A stretch of DNA of 64,000 nucleotides, from positions 346,380-410,379 of the forward strand of contig CAZKRY010000001.1 of NCBI GenBank assembly GCA_964555355.1, in the 5' to 3' direction. This document shows, piece by piece, positions 62,499-64,000 of this stretch; position 1 is the stretch's first letter; every line of letters starts with the position of its first letter. Made by a program: the position numbers and the translations under genes. The DNA is from CAIKBL01 sp964555355 (GTDB lineage Bacteria; Pseudomonadota; Gammaproteobacteria; Ga0077536). The notes under the pieces are model-generated. The model was not told the origin of the DNA. It searched no databases and saw only the letters and a program-made list of their open reading frames with translations.

Positions 62499-62881
62499 TC
62501 TACGTCGACACCTCGGTCGTGTTGGCGCAAATCCTGTCGGAAGATCGAATACCTCCAGAAGCGCTTTGGCATGAAAGCTTGGTATCGAGCCGGTTGCTCG
62601 AATTTGAAACCTGGAACCGACTACATGTACACGATGCCGCCAACTCCCATGGCGTAGTCGCCCGTGCCGTATTAGCTGAGTTGTCGTTCCTCGAACTAAG
62701 TCCGCTGGTATTGAGTCGCGCACTTGATGCTTTTCCAGTCCCGATCCGCACACTAGATGCGCTTCATTTAGCCTCGGCCGATTATTTGCGGCGGCAAGGG
62801 CAAAACGTGCAAGTCGCGAGTTACGACGAGCGGTTGCGGAAGTGCGCGGAAAACATGGGATTCGTAATCTGGTCGCCGTGA
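62495..62881 (+). CDS. PIN-domain toxin, VapC-like
   Basis: 128 residues from TTG 62495. MIYVDTSVVLAQIL has Asp5 of the PIN acidic centre. FETWN (about 36-40) supplies the conserved Glu, LDALHLASADYLRR the third Asp, and VASYDERL the fourth. The set is complete, so ribonuclease activity against tRNA or mRNA is expected, held in check by the antitoxin before it. The full module looks intact between an eroded gene and a transposase remnant. Confidence 0.85.
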   Translation: MIYVDTSVVLAQILSEDRIPPEALWHESLVSSRLLEFETWNRLHVHDAANSHGVVARAVLAELSFLELSPLVLSRALDAFPVPIRTLDALHLASADYLRRQGQNVQVASYDERLRKCAENMGFVIWSP

Positions 62882-62914
62882 ACTGGGCTGCTTGATCGAT
62901 GGGTGTCCCGGAAT

Positions 62915-62995
62915 GACCACCGCCCCACGCTGATCGCCGCGTGAAGTCACATGATAAAACGCCCCCGCGTATTCCATCCGCAATGGCCGTGACAT
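62915..62995 (-). pseudogene. N-terminal remnant of a REP-associated tyrosine transposase (RAYT/IS200-like)
   Basis: From ATG 62995 on the minus strand the reading is MSRPLRMEYAGAFYHVTSRG plus DQRGAVV, which is the canonical start of Y1-type RAYT transposases (MSRPLRxEYAGAxYHVTSRG). Homology stops near 62915, and no HUH or tyrosine motif follows. The rest of the gene is missing. Confidence 0.75.
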
Positions 62996-63168
62996 CCGGA
63001 ATCCTTTCCAGACTGTAAATACAGATCTCGAATATCCCGCTTCTGAGTATCCGTTGCAATCGCGAAACCGCGTAGCAACGAATCGCGCGCAGCGCGGCCG
63101 TCACAGATGACCGATCCATGTGCCAGTGAACGCTGCCGCGCATTGATGCCGGTCAAAAGGCAAGCTCT

Positions 63169-63220
63169 GACACCGGAGCTAGCGGACACCGGAGCTAGCG
63201 GAGCTACAGACACCGGAGCC
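63169..63220. repeat. short GACACCGGAGC repeats
   Basis: GACACCGGAGCTAGCG occurs twice in tandem (63169-63184, 63185-63200), and a third partial copy GACACCGGAGCC follows at 63209-63220. They lie upstream of the transposase remnant on its own strand, where REP-like elements of RAYT proteins are expected. Confidence 0.7.
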
Positions 63221-63260
63221 AATTCATGATTTTTCGCTTTTGGCCGTCTAACATATTTCT

Positions 63261-63521
63261 ATGCCGACAATCAGCGAGTTTTTCGGGATCATCATTCGAA
63301 TGTATTGGGACGATCATCCACCGCCGCACTTTCACGCGCTATACGGTGAGCACGAAGCCCAATACAACATATTAACTTTGGATGTTATACACGGGTCCTT
63401 ACCCCGCCGCGCTCATGCGCTGGTCGTCGAATGGGCCTCGTTGCACAAAAACGCGTTGATTAAGAATTGGGACCGATGCCAGATACCGGTACCTGCCATT
63501 CCCATTGAACCCTTGGAGTAA
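63261..63521 (+). CDS. DUF4160-domain protein
   Basis: 86 residues. IIRMYWDDHPPPHFHALYGE is the signature start of DUF4160, with several His. The downstream half has RRAHALVVEWASLHKNALIK. The family is small and usually encoded next to DUF2442, and the pair is suspected to form a toxin-antitoxin-like unit. No clear Shine-Dalgarno precedes ATG 63261. Confidence 0.88.
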   Translation: MPTISEFFGIIIRMYWDDHPPPHFHALYGEHEAQYNILTLDVIHGSLPRRAHALVVEWASLHKNALIKNWDRCQIPVPAIPIEPLE

Positions 63522-63526
63522 TTGTC

Positions 63527-63817
63527 ATGGCGGATTGGTCGATCGTTCGTTTCAAGATGTTGTTGAACTACAAGATTGAAGTGGTATTCGCGGATGGAAC
63601 TTCCGGCACAGTGGATCTTGCGCCCCGCCTATCCCAAGGTCCGCTCGGCGATGGCTTCGACGCGTTATGCGACGCGCACGTTTTTGCGCAGGCGTTCCTC
63701 GAGCATGGCGCACTCAGTTGGCCGGGAGGGATCGATCTAGCACCCGACGCAATGTACGAACGCATTCGTGCCACCGGTATTTCAATATTAGCGGCGAAGA
63801 ACAAGCAGGTTGCGTAA
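63527..63817 (+). CDS. DUF2442-domain protein
   Basis: 96 residues, 5 bp after the DUF4160 gene. NYKIEVVFADGTSGTVDLAP is the conserved start of DUF2442, and GALSWPGGIDLAPDAMYERI the end. This partner order is typical. Function is not established. Confidence 0.88.
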   Translation: MADWSIVRFKMLLNYKIEVVFADGTSGTVDLAPRLSQGPLGDGFDALCDAHVFAQAFLEHGALSWPGGIDLAPDAMYERIRATGISILAAKNKQVA

Positions 63818-63910
63818 TGCGCGTGGCCATGCTTGGGCGGAACTCTCCTGGGTACGCGCGGCGGACCAAAAATCGTGCATGTCTCTCGGCTACCGACTAG
63901 CCGTTTTTGG

Positions 63911-64000
63911 AGCACCCTCACACCTGGGTGGATGATCTCACGCGTTATGTTGAACGCCTAACGCCTGCAACGCGCGCGAAAGTGTTAGGGGAAAATGTGA
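63911..64000 (+). pseudogene. duplicated 3' end of the amidohydrolase gene (runs off the window)
   Basis: EHPHTWVDDLTRYVERLTPA plus TRAKVLGENV matches the C-terminus of the 60326 product with only two replaced residues after the first one. The DNA differs at about nine of 84 sites, mostly in third codon positions. Nothing upstream of 63911 resembles that gene, so this is a fragment, not a complete second copy. Confidence 0.75.

Larger units (their letters stand above)
62882..63260. other. 379-bp gap: transposase remnant and short repeats
   Basis: Holds the RAYT fragment on the minus strand (62915-62995) and the 16-bp direct repeats at 63169-63220. The remainder has no recognisable gene; the reading frames are broken. 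Confidence 0.5.

Overview
The window is a high-GC (roughly 58-60 % by eye) stretch of a Gram-negative, very probably proteobacterial (beta/gamma type) chromosome. Pointers are the SirB1-like, TIGR03790-like and COG3825-like proteins, a Wzm/Wzt polysaccharide exporter, WbpB/WbpD/WbpE-like sugar enzymes, a sigma-54 activator, and the CTCTCCC...GGGAGAGG and GTTGGGGTGAGCGCAGCGAAC intergenic repeat families common in that group. No rRNA, tRNA, prophage or CRISPR was seen. All family assignments were made by reading motifs, without a database search.

Region 1 (2-3315) holds housekeeping or unknown genes: the 3' part of a VWA-domain protein, a TIGR03790-like secreted protein, a small unknown ORF and a SirB1-like protein.

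Region 2 (3327-32991) is a surface-glycan locus of about 29.6 kb, all on the plus strand and mostly with overlapping start/stop codons. It opens with two identical-arm palindromes (TGTTCA-N5-TGAACA, 30 bp apart) in front of a winged-helix regulator. Next come a WbpB/WbpD/WbpE-like set for a diacetamido-uronic acid nucleotide sugar, an epimerase and a glutamine amidotransferase (AsnB/WbpS type). An ABC exporter follows, whose ATPase carries a C-terminal extension like the Wzt glycan-binding domain. After it lie a radical-SAM/SPASM protein, two methyltransferases, two FemAB/GNAT-like acyltransferases, two divergent deacetylase-like proteins, two more DegT aminotransferases, a sulfotransferase, three mutually related glycosyltransferases of a type I cannot place in a named family, two conventional GT4-like glycosyltransferases, a second epimerase and a second AsnB-like amidotransferase. 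Together they would build, decorate and export an unusual amidated, acylated, possibly sulfated glycan. The part from about 9.75 to 14.6 kb is visibly AT-richer, so the locus looks mosaic.

Region 3 (33000-42560) starts with a 146-bp tandem repeat array, then an MscS channel, a PhyH-like dioxygenase divergent from a VOC protein, a three-subunit molybdenum hydroxylase with a ThiS/MoaD-like protein ending in Gly-Gly, and a hybrid histidine kinase.

Region 4 (42568-60299) looks catabolic. A minus-strand SDR, cytochrome P450 and sigma-54 activator run together. Nearby are a dienelactone hydrolase, CaiB-type CoA-transferase, two luciferase-like flavin monooxygenases, an SMP-30-like lactonase, an acyl-CoA ligase, a lipocalin-like unknown, an APH-like phosphotransferase that lacks its catalytic Asp, and a 1212-residue cyclase/ATPase/TPR signalling protein. 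The substrate cannot be read from the sequence.

Region 5 (60326-64000) is a small unstable zone. An intact amidohydrolase gene is followed by a decayed gene fragment, a Phd/VapC-like toxin-antitoxin pair, a RAYT transposase remnant with short repeats, a DUF4160/DUF2442 pair, and then a second diverged copy of the amidohydrolase 3' end at the window edge.
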